Part shown: piece after piece, positions 6,387-13,636 of the stretch | Position numbering within the stretch: position 1 is the first letter of the stretch | Layout: each line of letters opens with the position of its first letter | DNA from: an uncultured Clostridia bacterium | GTDB lineage: Bacteria > Bacillota > Clostridia > Oscillospirales > Butyricicoccaceae | Length of the DNA: 19,422 bases | Assembly: GCA_910586575.1 (NCBI GenBank) | Contig: CAJUJQ010000050.1 | Span: 1-19,422 of the forward strand | Reading direction: 5' to 3' | The notes under the pieces: model-generated | Told to the model about the DNA's origin: nothing | What the model saw: the letters and a program-made list of their open reading frames with translations, nothing else | The model's database searches: none | Program-made: the position numbers and the translations under genes

Positions 6387-6980
6387 ATGAAGATTATCGG
6401 CCTGACCGGCGGCTCAGGCGCGGGGAAAAGCACCGTGGCGCACGCGCTGCACGCCATGGGCGCGGGCTGGGTCGATGCCGACGCGGTTTACCACATGCTG
6501 TGCCGCGAAAACCGGGGAATGCTGGACGAATTACGCGCCGCGTTCGGAGATGTGTTGGACGGAAACGGCGCGCTTGACCGCACCCGGCTTGCGCCGATTG
6601 TGTTTGCCGCCCCCGAACGGCTCGCGCTGCTCAATCAACTCACCATTCCTTACATCCGCGAAGCGTCGCGGCAGGCGTTTGAACGCTGTGCAAAAGACGG
6701 CTGCCCGTTTATTTTGTATGACGCGCCGACGCTGTTCCAGTCGGGGGCGGACAGCCTGTGCAATGGCGGGGTGATTGGCGTAATTGCGTCGCGCGAGATA
6801 CGGATTGCGCGGGTTATGGAGCGTGACGGGCTGTCCCGCGAGCACGCCGCCGCGCGGATTGACGCACAGCCGGACGATGGGTTCTACCGACTGCGCTGCC
6901 GCTGGATCATCGAAAACGGCTCGACGCTGGAAGCAGCGGAGCGGCAGTGCGCCGCATTATTCCATCAACTATACCCGTAA
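6387..6980 (+). CDS. coaE: Dephospho-CoA kinase
   Basis: A 197-aa P-loop kinase catalysing the last step of coenzyme A synthesis (dephospho-CoA + ATP). The Walker A motif GGSGAGKS is at 8-15. The substrate-binding VDADAVYH follows at about 31, and the lid region has MERDGLSREHAAARIDAQ, with a final CRWIIENGST strand. The ATG at 6387 has GAGG six bases upstream; the GTG at 6378 overlaps that site. A 224-bp gap precedes it, with no convincing promoter visible, and an 88-bp gap with a hairpin repeat follows. Confidence 0.95.
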   Translation: MKIIGLTGGSGAGKSTVAHALHAMGAGWVDADAVYHMLCRENRGMLDELRAAFGDVLDGNGALDRTRLAPIVFAAPERLALLNQLTIPYIREASRQAFERCAKDGCPFILYDAPTLFQSGADSLCNGGVIGVIASREIRIARVMERDGLSREHAAARIDAQPDDGFYRLRCRWIIENGSTLEAAERQCAALFHQLYP

Positions 6981-7002
6981 CGGTTAAAATCACCGTATGA
7001 CG

Positions 7003-7028
7003 GTAGGGGAGGGGCTTGCCCCTCCCGC
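7003..7028 (+). repeat. Intergenic hairpin repeat, GGGGCTTGCCCC core (copy 1)
   Basis: GGGAGGGG-CTTG-CCCCTCCC (7007-7026) forms an 8-bp stem with a 4-base loop, flanked by GTAG and GC. The whole 26-base unit recurs exactly, as its reverse complement, at 10995-11020, and a longer relative lies at 13129-13164. It sits between coaE and the aminopeptidase. No T-run follows, so it is better viewed as a REP-like dispersed repeat than a terminator. Confidence 0.8.
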
Positions 7029-7068
7029 ATAAGACGTTAATTGTGCAGGTAAAAAGGAGCGATACAGA

Positions 7069-8448
7069 ATGACATCCGAACAACTTTTCTACGACAAAAA
7101 ACCGGCCTTTGACCGCGCCGGCGCGCAGGCGGTTTCAGCATACGCCGAAGGCTATAAGGCATTCCTCGACCGTGCCAAAACAGAGCGCGACGCGGTGAAG
7201 GAAATGTCCGCGCGCGCCGAAAGGGCGGGCTTTGTCCCTTACCGGCGCGGGCAGGCGCTCAAACCCGGCGACCGCATTTATCAGGTTAACCGCGCCAAGG
7301 GGATTACCCTTGCGGTCATCGGCGAAAAGAGCCTTGCCGAGGGCGTGCACCTGACCGCCGCCCACCTGGACGCGCCGCGCATTGATATCCGCACGCTGCC
7401 GCTGTATGAAACCGAAAATATGGCATTTTTCAAAACCCATTATTACGGCGGCATAAAAAAATACCAGTGGACCGCCATCCCGCTCGAGCTGCGCGGCGTG
7501 GTCTGCGTCTGCGAAAACGGCGAAATCCGCAAGGTAGAGGTTTCCATCGGCGCGGACCCCTCCGAGCCGAAGCTGGTGATTACCGACCTGCTGCCCCATC
7601 TTGCCTCCGAGCAGATGCAGAAAAAAATGACCGAAGGCATCAAGGGCGAGGGGCTGAACGTTTTAGTCGGTTCGCGCCCCGCCGAGGATCAGGACGAAAA
7701 GTCGCCGGTCAAGCTGGCCGTCATGCGCTGGCTCAACGAAAAATACGGCATGAAGGAAGCCGATTTCCTGTCGGCGGAGCTGTCCTGCGTGCCCGCGTTC
7801 AACGCCTGCGACATTGGCCTTGACCGTTCCTTCATCGGCGGGTATGGGCATGACGACCGCTGCTGCTCCTACCCGGCGGCAACCGCGCTGATGGAGCTGG
7901 AGGGCACGCCCTCCCATACCTGCGTCTGCCTGCTGGTGGACAAGGAGGAAATCGGCTCGGACGGCGTGACCGGCATGCAGAGCCGTCATTTTGATACCTT
8001 TATGGGAGACCTCTGCCGCGGGCAGGGTGTGCTGCTGGACGAATGCTTCGAGAATTCGGTCTGCCTGTCCGCCGACGTCTGCAATGCCTTCGACCCGAAC
8101 TACCCGGACGTTTCCGAAAAACGCAACGACGGGCGGGTAAACTGCGGCTTTGCGCTGGTGAAGTATACCGGATCCCGCGGCAAGTCCGGCACCTCGGAGG
8201 CGACCGCCGAGCTGATGGCACGCATCCGCAATATTTTTGACCAGGCTGGTGTTGCGTGGCAGACCGGACAGCTTGGCAAGGTTGACCAGGGCGGCGGCGG
8301 CACGGTCGCCATGTTCCTTGCGAACCGCAACATTGACACGGTGGACGCGGGCGTCCCGGTGCTGTCCATGCACGCGCCGTTTGAGGTGATTTCCAAGCTG
8401 GATTTGTATATGGCGTTCCGGGGCTTCGGCGCGTTTTACCGCGCGTAA
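7069..8448 (+). CDS. M18-family aminopeptidase (aspartyl aminopeptidase type)
   Basis: A 459-aa cytoplasmic, two-metal aminopeptidase that removes N-terminal residues, classically Asp/Glu in this family. The metal and catalytic residues are in family positions: His99 and Asp101 in AAHLDAPR, Asp262 in GHDDR, Glu293-Glu294 in DKEEIGS, an Asp in SADVCNAFDPNY (336 or 342) and His435 in MHAPFEV. The length fits M18. The ATG at 7069 has AAAGGAG nine bases upstream. The gene stands alone between the hairpin repeat and a terminator, so it is probably monocistronic or at the end of the coaE transcript. Confidence 0.95.
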   Translation: MTSEQLFYDKKPAFDRAGAQAVSAYAEGYKAFLDRAKTERDAVKEMSARAERAGFVPYRRGQALKPGDRIYQVNRAKGITLAVIGEKSLAEGVHLTAAHLDAPRIDIRTLPLYETENMAFFKTHYYGGIKKYQWTAIPLELRGVVCVCENGEIRKVEVSIGADPSEPKLVITDLLPHLASEQMQKKMTEGIKGEGLNVLVGSRPAEDQDEKSPVKLAVMRWLNEKYGMKEADFLSAELSCVPAFNACDIGLDRSFIGGYGHDDRCCSYPAATALMELEGTPSHTCVCLLVDKEEIGSDGVTGMQSRHFDTFMGDLCRGQGVLLDECFENSVCLSADVCNAFDPNYPDVSEKRNDGRVNCGFALVKYTGSRGKSGTSEATAELMARIRNIFDQAGVAWQTGQLGKVDQGGGGTVAMFLANRNIDTVDAGVPVLSMHAPFEVISKLDLYMAFRGFGAFYRA

Positions 8449-8459
8449 ACCGGAAAAAG

Positions 8460-8486
8460 AAAGGGGCTGCTTCGCGCAGCCTCTTT
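8460..8486. terminator. Bidirectional intrinsic terminator between convergent genes
   Basis: AAAGGGGCTGC-TTCGC-GCAGCCTCTTT forms an 11-bp stem with one G-U pair. On the minus strand it is followed by CTTTCTTTTTCC, a good termination tract for the dehydrogenase gene. On the plus strand the CTTT arm is shorter, so termination of the aminopeptidase transcript may be weaker. Confidence 0.8.
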
Positions 8487-8499
8487 GCGTGGTATAGGT

Positions 8500-9270
8500 T
8501 TACGATTGATTGTGCGCCGAACCGCCCGCATACGGAAACAGCGCGTCACAGAGCCGGAATTGGAAGGTTTCGCGGTCTACGATGCCGATTGCCCTATTGC
8601 TGTCGTAAAGACGCATTAAAAATTCAGCTGCCTGTTCGCTGGTGTGATACGTTCCGAACCGCCGGTCATAGTCGTATTCCGCCGCGTCGTTTGCAATCCT
8701 CCCGAATTCGGTACGGGTTGCCGCTGGGGCGAGCACCTTCGCCCGCAGTGCCGCGCCGCAGGCTTTCAACTCGTGCGCAAGCCCCTCCGTAAAAGCGCTG
8801 ACGTAAAATTTCGACGCGCAGTAGGTCACTGCGTCCGGCACGATGGTATACCCGCCACAGGACGAAACGTTGATTAACTGCGCCCCGTAGGCGTCCCGGT
8901 AATCCCGCGCAAACAGCGTGGACAGAATGGTCACCGCTTCGACGTTCAGCCGCAGCATGGAGAGCGCCTTGTCCAGCCGCTGGCACGGGACACTGGCATA
9001 GTTTCCGAAACCGGCGTTATTCACCCACGTTTCCAGCGGGAACTCCTGCAGAGCGTCATAAAAGCGGCAGGCGTTTTCGGGCGCGGACAGGTCAGCCGGT
9101 ACTACAACAATTTCGGGCGCGGGATACCTTTGGTGAAGCGTCTCCCGCAAGGCTTCGAGCAGGTTTTCCCGGCGGGCAGTTAAAATCAGGTTTTTGCCGC
9201 GCTTCGCGAAGGATTCCGCCGCCGCGCGCCCAATGCCGGAGCTTGCCCCGGTAATCACGGTATATTTCAT
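8500..9270 (-). CDS. Short-chain dehydrogenase/reductase (SDR)
   Basis: A 256-aa classical SDR, an NAD(P)-dependent oxidoreductase of unknown substrate. The cofactor motif TGASSGIG is at 7-14 and NNAG at 84-87. The catalytic set is Asn109, Ser136/137 (INVSSCGGY), Tyr150 and Lys154 (YCASK). The arginines at 33-34 after the second strand (TARR) suggest NADP preference, which is inference. The ATG ending at 9270 has GGAGGAG about seven bases upstream; longer starts would run through the promoter. It is transcribed divergently from a MerR regulator, from a promoter with a 19-bp spacer, so redox- or electrophile-responsive control is likely. Confidence 0.93.
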   Translation of the reverse strand: MKYTVITGASSGIGRAAAESFAKRGKNLILTARRENLLEALRETLHQRYPAPEIVVVPADLSAPENACRFYDALQEFPLETWVNNAGFGNYASVPCQRLDKALSMLRLNVEAVTILSTLFARDYRDAYGAQLINVSSCGGYTIVPDAVTYCASKFYVSAFTEGLAHELKACGAALRAKVLAPAATRTEFGRIANDAAEYDYDRRFGTYHTSEQAAEFLMRLYDSNRAIGIVDRETFQFRLCDALFPYAGGSAHNQS

Positions 9271-9282
9271 AGAAACTCCTCC

Positions 9283-9311
9283 TTGTGTTGTCGTTACCGA
9301 GAGTATATAAT
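9283..9311 (+). promoter_or_regulatory. merR promoter
   Basis: TTGTGT (9283-9288), a 17-bp spacer and TATAAT (9306-9311) face the MerR gene. The element overlaps the dehydrogenase promoter on the other strand, so bound MerR could influence both. Confidence 0.6.
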
Positions 9312-9332
9312 GTAGAGTACACTCGATGTCAA
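9302..9332 (-). promoter_or_regulatory. MerR-type promoter of the dehydrogenase gene (19-bp spacer)
   Basis: Reading the minus strand: TTGACA (9332-9327), exactly 19 bp, then TATACT (9307-9302). The overlong spacer contains an imperfect dyad beginning TCGAGTGTACTC. An optimal -35 and -10 set 19 bp apart around a dyad is the hallmark of promoters activated by DNA-distorting MerR-family proteins, and the regulator gene lies immediately alongside. Confidence 0.85.
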
Positions 9333-9364
9333 GCGGTAAACACCATTTTCGGGAGGAATTTTTT

Positions 9365-9763
9365 ATGGAGTATTCCATTGGCGAATTTTCGAAGCTGACC
9401 GGCCTGGGTATCCACACCCTGCGCTATTACGAGCAGGAACGGCTAATCATCCCACAGCGGAACGCCGCCAATCGCCGCCGCTATTCCGACAGCGACCTTA
9501 CGTGGGCCGATTTCATCAAGCGGCTGAAAGATACCGGCATGCCGATTCGGGACATCCGGCGCTATGCCGCGCTGCGTGCCGCGGGGGACAGCACCATCCC
9601 GGCGCGGATAGAGCTGCTTCTGGCGCACCGGCAGTCCCTGAACGCGCAAATTGCCCGGCTTCAGGAGCATGAAGCCAGGCTGGCCGAAAAAATTGAGCTT
9701 TACCGGCAGGCGCTTTCGCGGGGGGACGAGATTTTACCGCTTGCCATTTTCCCCGAGAAATAA
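9365..9763 (+). CDS. MerR-family transcriptional regulator
   Basis: A 132-aa protein. The N-terminal winged helix-turn-helix (1-70) shows MEYSIGEFSKLTGLGIHTLR, YYEQERLI and RRYSDSDL. A long dimerisation helix follows (about 78-120, ARIELLLAHRQSLNAQIARL). The C-terminus is short and has no Cys at all, so direct metal or thiol sensing of the usual kind is not visible; the effector may be a small molecule. I chose ATG 9365 over the in-frame ATG 9326 because GGAGG lies eight bases upstream and 9326 falls in the promoter region. It probably regulates the divergent SDR gene and itself. Confidence 0.92.
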   Translation: MEYSIGEFSKLTGLGIHTLRYYEQERLIIPQRNAANRRRYSDSDLTWADFIKRLKDTGMPIRDIRRYAALRAAGDSTIPARIELLLAHRQSLNAQIARLQEHEARLAEKIELYRQALSRGDEILPLAIFPEK

Positions 9764-9769
9764 TATAAT
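9741..9769 (+). promoter_or_regulatory. Promoter of the metallophosphoesterase gene
   Basis: TTGCCA (9741-9746), a 17-bp spacer and a consensus TATAAT (9764-9769). The -35 lies within the last codons of merR and the -10 directly follows its stop. The phosphoesterase can therefore be expressed independently of merR. Confidence 0.7.
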
Positions 9770-9814
9770 GAACATAACAGAAAATCTTGAAACCTTGGAG
9801 GTGGAGCTTGCCGC

Positions 9815-10909
9815 ATGTTGACGTTAGTACATATCGCGGACCTGCATCTGGGCGCGGAATACGCCTTCCTGCCGGAAGAAAAGGCGGCTGTCTGCCGGGA
9901 AGCGCAGTTCCAGCTGCTGGAACGGGTGCTGGAGCACGCGGGCAATATCAGCGCGGAAGTGATTCTCGTTGCGGGCGACCTTTTCGACAGCCCGACGCCG
10001 CCCGCCGCTGTCACGAACCGCGCGTTTTCAATCCTCGGGAAAGCGCGCCGCCCCGTGCTGATCTCGCCCGGAAGCCATGACTATCTCGGTGCCAAAAGCC
10101 CATATTTAACGATGCCGTTGCCCGAAAATGTGTTCGTATTCCAGTCCAACCGGCTGACGCCTTATTTCCTGCACCCGGATACCGTGATTTGGGGCGCGGC
10201 CTTTACCGGACCCAGTGCGTTTATCCCGCTGGACGCGCCAATCGACCCGCAGCATTTGAACGTGCTGTCCATGCACGGCGACCTCAGGGGCACCAGCGGA
10301 TACAACCCCATCGACCCGAACCAGCTGGCGGACTCCGAGTTTGATTATGCGGCGTTCGGGCATAACCATGCCTGTTCTGGGCTTTGCCGTTCGGGGCGCA
10401 CCTATTATGCCTGCCCTGGCTGCACCATGGGGCTGGAACCGTCCGATACCGGCAGCAAAGGGTTCCTTTCCGGTTTTGTGGATAAGGACGAGGTGAGCCT
10501 GCGTTTTCACCGCGCGAATGCCGTGCGCTTTGAGGAAATCGACATTCCGCTGGGACAGGTCACCGAGGATAAGGAGCTTGCCGGATTGGTGCGTGACCGT
10601 TTGCCCGAGGATTGCGAGCGCGTCTGCGCAACCCTTTGCCTGATTGGCGAACGCAAATATGAGCCTGACCTGGAAGGGCTGAAAGGCGCGCTCTGCCAGA
10701 TTTTTTTCCATTGCTTTGTCCGGGACCGCTCACATGCCCGCCGCGACCCCTGGGATTATCTGGAACGGGACGATTTGCCGGGGGCGGTGACGCGCCGCTA
10801 CCGCGATATGATGAACGAAGCCGGGAACCAGATTGAGCAGGCGCGGCTGCTGCGTTCGCTGGGCTATGCGCTCGCCGCGCTGGAGGGGGAAACCGAGCTG
10901 CCGGAGTAA
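9815..10909 (+). CDS. Metallophosphoesterase, SbcD/YhaO-like DNA repair nuclease subunit
   Basis: A 364-aa calcineurin-like phosphoesterase. The motifs appear in order: DLHLG (9-13), GDLFD (54-58), GSHD (86-89), MHGD with His154, and GHNH (His183, His185). Domain layout and length fit the SbcD/Mre11/YhaO group, which cuts DNA with an SbcC-type ATPase; the C-terminal 120 residues would be the capping and partner-binding region. Two oddities: the normally conserved Asn of the GNHD motif is Ser87, and no SbcC/YhaN-like ATPase gene follows (the next gene is ylmH on the other strand). The ATG at 9815 has GGAGGTGGAG upstream. Activity is plausible but should not be assumed. Confidence 0.85.
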   Translation: MLTLVHIADLHLGAEYAFLPEEKAAVCREAQFQLLERVLEHAGNISAEVILVAGDLFDSPTPPAAVTNRAFSILGKARRPVLISPGSHDYLGAKSPYLTMPLPENVFVFQSNRLTPYFLHPDTVIWGAAFTGPSAFIPLDAPIDPQHLNVLSMHGDLRGTSGYNPIDPNQLADSEFDYAAFGHNHACSGLCRSGRTYYACPGCTMGLEPSDTGSKGFLSGFVDKDEVSLRFHRANAVRFEEIDIPLGQVTEDKELAGLVRDRLPEDCERVCATLCLIGERKYEPDLEGLKGALCQIFFHCFVRDRSHARRDPWDYLERDDLPGAVTRRYRDMMNEAGNQIEQARLLRSLGYALAALEGETELPE

Positions 10910-10994
10910 TGGCAATTACAGTTGGAAAATCCTGCTGCACGGAAGGGCGTTTCGTTTGCAGGGTCTCTGTTTCGTGCAAAGGCCGCCATTTTGT

Positions 10995-11020
10995 GCGGGA
11001 GGGGCAAGCCCCTCCCCTAC
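10995..11020 (-). repeat. Intergenic hairpin repeat, GGGGCTTGCCCC core (copy 2, inverted)
   Basis: Exact 26-base reverse complement of the unit at 7003-7028, with an 8-bp GC stem and CAAG loop on the plus strand. It lies in the 153-bp gap between the convergent phosphoesterase and ylmH genes. It may help separate the two transcripts, but neither side has a T-run. Confidence 0.8.
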
Positions 11021-11062
11021 AAGCCAATGCTGTTAGGGAATGGTTTTACATGGATACAGGTT

Positions 11063-11863
11063 TTAAAGTTTGCTTTTCGTGAAGCGGACAAACTGCCGTC
11101 CCTTCCGGCTGACGCCGCCCAGCGCGGTTACCTTTGCGCGGCCGTGCCCGCGTAAGGTGATGCGGTCGCCTTCCCCGACCTCATGGTCGGGCTTGGGGCA
11201 GGCGCGGTGATTCAGATAAACTGAACCATGCGCAATCTGCTCCTGTGCCTGCGAGCGGGAAAGCCCAAAAATCAGCGCGGCAACGCTGTCCAGCCGCAGG
11301 GACGCGACCGAGCCTTCCCCTTCCACCTCGTCCACAGCGGCGCGGCGCAGGTCGGAAAGGGGGACTTCCGAGAGGGTGATCCGGCGGCGTCCCGCCCGCC
11401 CAAAGTTGAGCAGCAGGAAGTCCGCGACCTCCCGCAGGACGAAAATATCCGCGCCGGTTTCGTGAACCAGGATATCCCCCACCATGGCGCGCTCGATTTG
11501 CAGGCCCATCAGCGCGCCGAGATAGTCGCGGTGGGTGAGCGTGTCGGTGGGCGATTTCTCCGCGCGGAGCAGCGCGACCGGCGCATCGGCGGCGGCCTGC
11601 TCCGGGGTCAGGTAATCCGGGAAAAAGAGCGCGGTGACACGCTCCGCGTCCGTGTAGCCGCCGAAAAAGACGCATTCCGACCAAGCGCCGGACAGGCGGA
11701 CGGCCTCCTCGGCAAGTGCCCGCTCATGCGGGTCGAGGAAGCGGGTTGCGGTCATGTAAGCACGGCTGCGGCAGGTTTCCAGCCGGTCAAGCAGCCGGGA
11801 AAGCAGCAGGCGGTCGTCCTCATCGGCGGCGAGGGCGCGCAGGATTTCGGGGCGGGTTTTCAA
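11063..11863 (-). CDS. ylmH: YlmH-like S4-domain RNA-binding protein
   Basis: About 266 aa. The C-terminal S4 RNA-binding domain (about 180-245) shows RLDSVAALIFGLSRSQAQEQ, then HGSVYLNHRAC and VGEGDRITLRG, ending VRFTKSKL. The central part (RAEKSPTDTLTHRDYLGALM, LQIERAMVGDILVHE) is characteristic of the YlmH family. YlmH is encoded near divIVA/ftsZ in many Firmicutes and binds ribosomes or 50S-peptidyl-tRNA in quality control; here it is not in that cluster. AAAGGA directly abuts the ATG at 11872, so I prefer the TTG at 11863 with nine-base spacing; the ATG remains possible. A divergent promoter is shared with birA. Confidence 0.9.
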   Translation of the reverse strand: MKTRPEILRALAADEDDRLLLSRLLDRLETCRSRAYMTATRFLDPHERALAEEAVRLSGAWSECVFFGGYTDAERVTALFFPDYLTPEQAAADAPVALLRAEKSPTDTLTHRDYLGALMGLQIERAMVGDILVHETGADIFVLREVADFLLLNFGRAGRRRITLSEVPLSDLRRAAVDEVEGEGSVASLRLDSVAALIFGLSRSQAQEQIAHGSVYLNHRACPKPDHEVGEGDRITLRGHGRAKVTALGGVSRKGRQFVRFTKSKL

Positions 11864-11937
11864 GCTTGTCATTCCTTTCGGTTGAAATCAGGGGGGATGT
11901 CCGGGGCCGCGTTATAACGGCACTGCCGGACAGTTCT

Positions 11938-11966
11938 ATTGTACAATATTTTTACGGGAAGCACAA
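11938..11966 (-). promoter_or_regulatory. ylmH promoter in the ylmH-birA divergent region
   Basis: On the minus strand: TTGTGC (11966-11961), 17 bp, TACAAT (11943-11938). The -10 is half of a perfect palindrome ATTGTACAAT (11938-11947), which also supplies a TACAAT on the plus strand, although no good plus-strand -35 is visible. For birA a weak TTGTAC-17-CACAAT (11940-11968) is possible. Confidence 0.45.
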
Positions 11967-11991
11967 TCAACAGATAATAGGAGTTGCAGAA

Positions 11992-12969
11992 ATGACAGTC
12001 AGGGAACAGGTTTTAAGAGCATTGGAGGCGCACCGCGGCGAGGTGGTTTCGGGCGGGGCGCTGAGTGCAGACCTTGGCGTATCGCGCCAGGCGGTTTGGA
12101 AGGCAATCACCGCGCTGCGGGCGGACGGGCTGGAAATCGACAGCGTCGCCGGGGAGGGCTACCGCCTGCGCGCGGACGACGACAGCCTGACAGCGGACGG
12201 CGTACAGGCGCTGCTGCACACCCAAATCCTGGGGCGTGAGGTGCTGGTGCTGCCCGAGGTCAGCTCGACCAATACGGTCATGAAGCGGGAATACGCGTCC
12301 AGCTGCCCGGAGGGCTTCGCGCTGCTGGCGCTGCGGCAGAACGCGGGGCGCGGACGGCTGGGACGCTCGTTCGTCTCCCCGGACGGCGGGATGTACCTGA
12401 CCGTGCTGCTGCGCCCGGCGCTGACGCTTGACAGGCTGCATTTCCTGACCATTGCGGCGGCTGTTGCGGTTTGCCGCGCGATTCAGGATACCTGCGGTTT
12501 CCTGCCGGGCATTAAATGGGTCAACGACGTTTTGCAGGACGGCAAAAAGCTGTGCGGCATCCTGACAGAGGCTTCCATCGTCGGAGAGACCGGCGGGCTG
12601 GATTATGTGATTGTCGGCATCGGTATCAACCTGCATTTTGACGCCGAAGCCGCGCCCGAGCTGGCGGGGATTGTCGGCAGCCTGGGGGATTTCTGTGAAA
12701 AAGTGCCGCGCCGCGCCGAACTGACAGCGGCGGTGCTGACCCGCTTCGAGGAGCTGTACTTGTACCTGAAAAGCGGTGATTTTGCGCCTGTGATTTCGGC
12801 CTATCGGGCGCTGCTTTGCTGCATCGGTCAGAAAATCCTGGTCGTGGAAAATGGCACGGAAACGCCCGCAGTCTGCGATGGCATCAACGGGGAGGGCCAT
12901 CTGCTGGTGACGATGGGGGACGGCTCCCGGCGTGAGCTGCAAACCGGGGAAATTTCCATCCGCATTTGA
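11992..12969 (+). CDS. birA: Bifunctional biotin-[acetyl-CoA-carboxylase] ligase / biotin operon repressor
   Basis: A 325-aa protein that activates biotin to biotinyl-AMP and attaches it to carboxyl carrier proteins; the DNA-binding form also represses biotin genes. The N-terminal helix-turn-helix is at about 18-48 (SADLGVSRQAVWKAITALR). The ligase domain has EVSSTNTVM (89-97), the adenylate-binding loop GRGRLGR (119-125), KWVNDV (175-180, with Val where many have Pro) and KKLCGILTEA, plus the C-terminal SH3-like domain (about 275-325). The ATG at 11992 has AGGAG eight bases upstream. No biotin synthesis or transport gene is in the window. A terminator follows at 13019. Confidence 0.95.
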   Translation: MTVREQVLRALEAHRGEVVSGGALSADLGVSRQAVWKAITALRADGLEIDSVAGEGYRLRADDDSLTADGVQALLHTQILGREVLVLPEVSSTNTVMKREYASSCPEGFALLALRQNAGRGRLGRSFVSPDGGMYLTVLLRPALTLDRLHFLTIAAAVAVCRAIQDTCGFLPGIKWVNDVLQDGKKLCGILTEASIVGETGGLDYVIVGIGINLHFDAEAAPELAGIVGSLGDFCEKVPRRAELTAAVLTRFEELYLYLKSGDFAPVISAYRALLCCIGQKILVVENGTETPAVCDGINGEGHLLVTMGDGSRRELQTGEISIRI

Positions 12970-13018
12970 AACCGCCAGACCTGTTTTCCGAGCAGATGGA
13001 CTGCATAAAGCTATCATT

Positions 13019-13048
13019 AAAAAGCTGCCCGAATCGGACAGCTTTTTT
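13019..13048 (+). terminator. Intrinsic terminator after birA
   Basis: AAAAAGCTGCCCG-AAT-CGGACAGCTTTTTT: a stem with one C-A mismatch and a six-T tail, 49 bases after the birA stop codon. Confidence 0.88.
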
Positions 13049-13128
13049 GTTTGATGTTTGCGGGGCAGCGTCGTTTATACTTACGGCCAGAAAGATTGCC
13101 GTACGCTTTGGGTATCCTGATTTGCTGA

Positions 13129-13164
13129 TTTGCAGGGTGAGGGGCTTGCCCCTCACCCTGCAAA
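13129..13164. repeat. Intergenic hairpin repeat, GGGGCTTGCCCC core (copy 3, long stem)
   Basis: A perfect 16-bp stem (TTTGCAGGGTGAGGGG against its complement) around the loop CTTG. The core GAGGGGCTTGCCCCTC is shared with the repeats at 7003 and 10995, but the outer stem arms differ. They have changed together so that pairing is kept. It sits in the gap between the birA terminator and the 3' end of cdd. Confidence 0.8.
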
Positions 13165-13180
13165 CGAATGCGGCAATTCT

Positions 13181-13624
13181 TTATCGGCCGCGGGTTTCCG
13201 TCGGGTTCCCCAGATTATCCGGGCCGAAGCCCAGCGGAAGCAGCGCCTTCAGCCGGTAAACCTGATAATCGTCAGGGCTGGCCGCCAGAATAATTTCAAA
13301 TTGCTCCGGGTCACAAAACTCCATCATGACCTGTCTGCAAACGCCGCACGGCGCCGTGTAACCGGCCAGCTTGCCTTCCATGCCCCCAACAATGCAGATT
13401 GCACGGAAGCGGCGGGCACCCTCGCTGACTGCCTTAAAAAAGGCTGTGCGTTCCGCGCAGTTGCAGGGGGTATAGGCTGCGTTTTCAATGTTACAGCCGG
13501 TGTAGACCGTCCCGTCCTCTGCCAGCAGCGCCGCGCCTACTTTAAAATGGGAGTAAGGCGTATACGCAAATTCCAGCTGCCGGATGGCGGTTTCAATCAG
13601 TGTCCGAATCGTTCCCTGTTCCAT
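13181..13624 (-). CDS. cdd: Cytidine deaminase
   Basis: A 147-aa zinc enzyme converting cytidine and deoxycytidine to uridine and deoxyuridine. Zinc ligands Cys56 (NCAERTA, with catalytic Glu58) and Cys93/Cys96 (PCGVCRQ) give the three-Cys pattern of tetrameric CDAs. FAYTPYSHFKVGAALL and TGCNIENAAY are also typical. The ATG at 13624 has AAAGGGG seven bases upstream. It lies 12 bases behind udp, so the product of this enzyme feeds the next step, phosphorolysis of uridine. Confidence 0.96.
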   Translation of the reverse strand: MEQGTIRTLIETAIRQLEFAYTPYSHFKVGAALLAEDGTVYTGCNIENAAYTPCNCAERTAFFKAVSEGARRFRAICIVGGMEGKLAGYTAPCGVCRQVMMEFCDPEQFEIILAASPDDYQVYRLKALLPLGFGPDNLGNPTETRGR

Positions 13625-13636
13625 CTGACGCCCCTT

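Noticed and set aside
12013..13017. Long minus-strand frame opposite birA
   Set aside because: It is fully antisense to birA, runs into the birA region edge, and has no recognisable motif. birA has all its family motifs.
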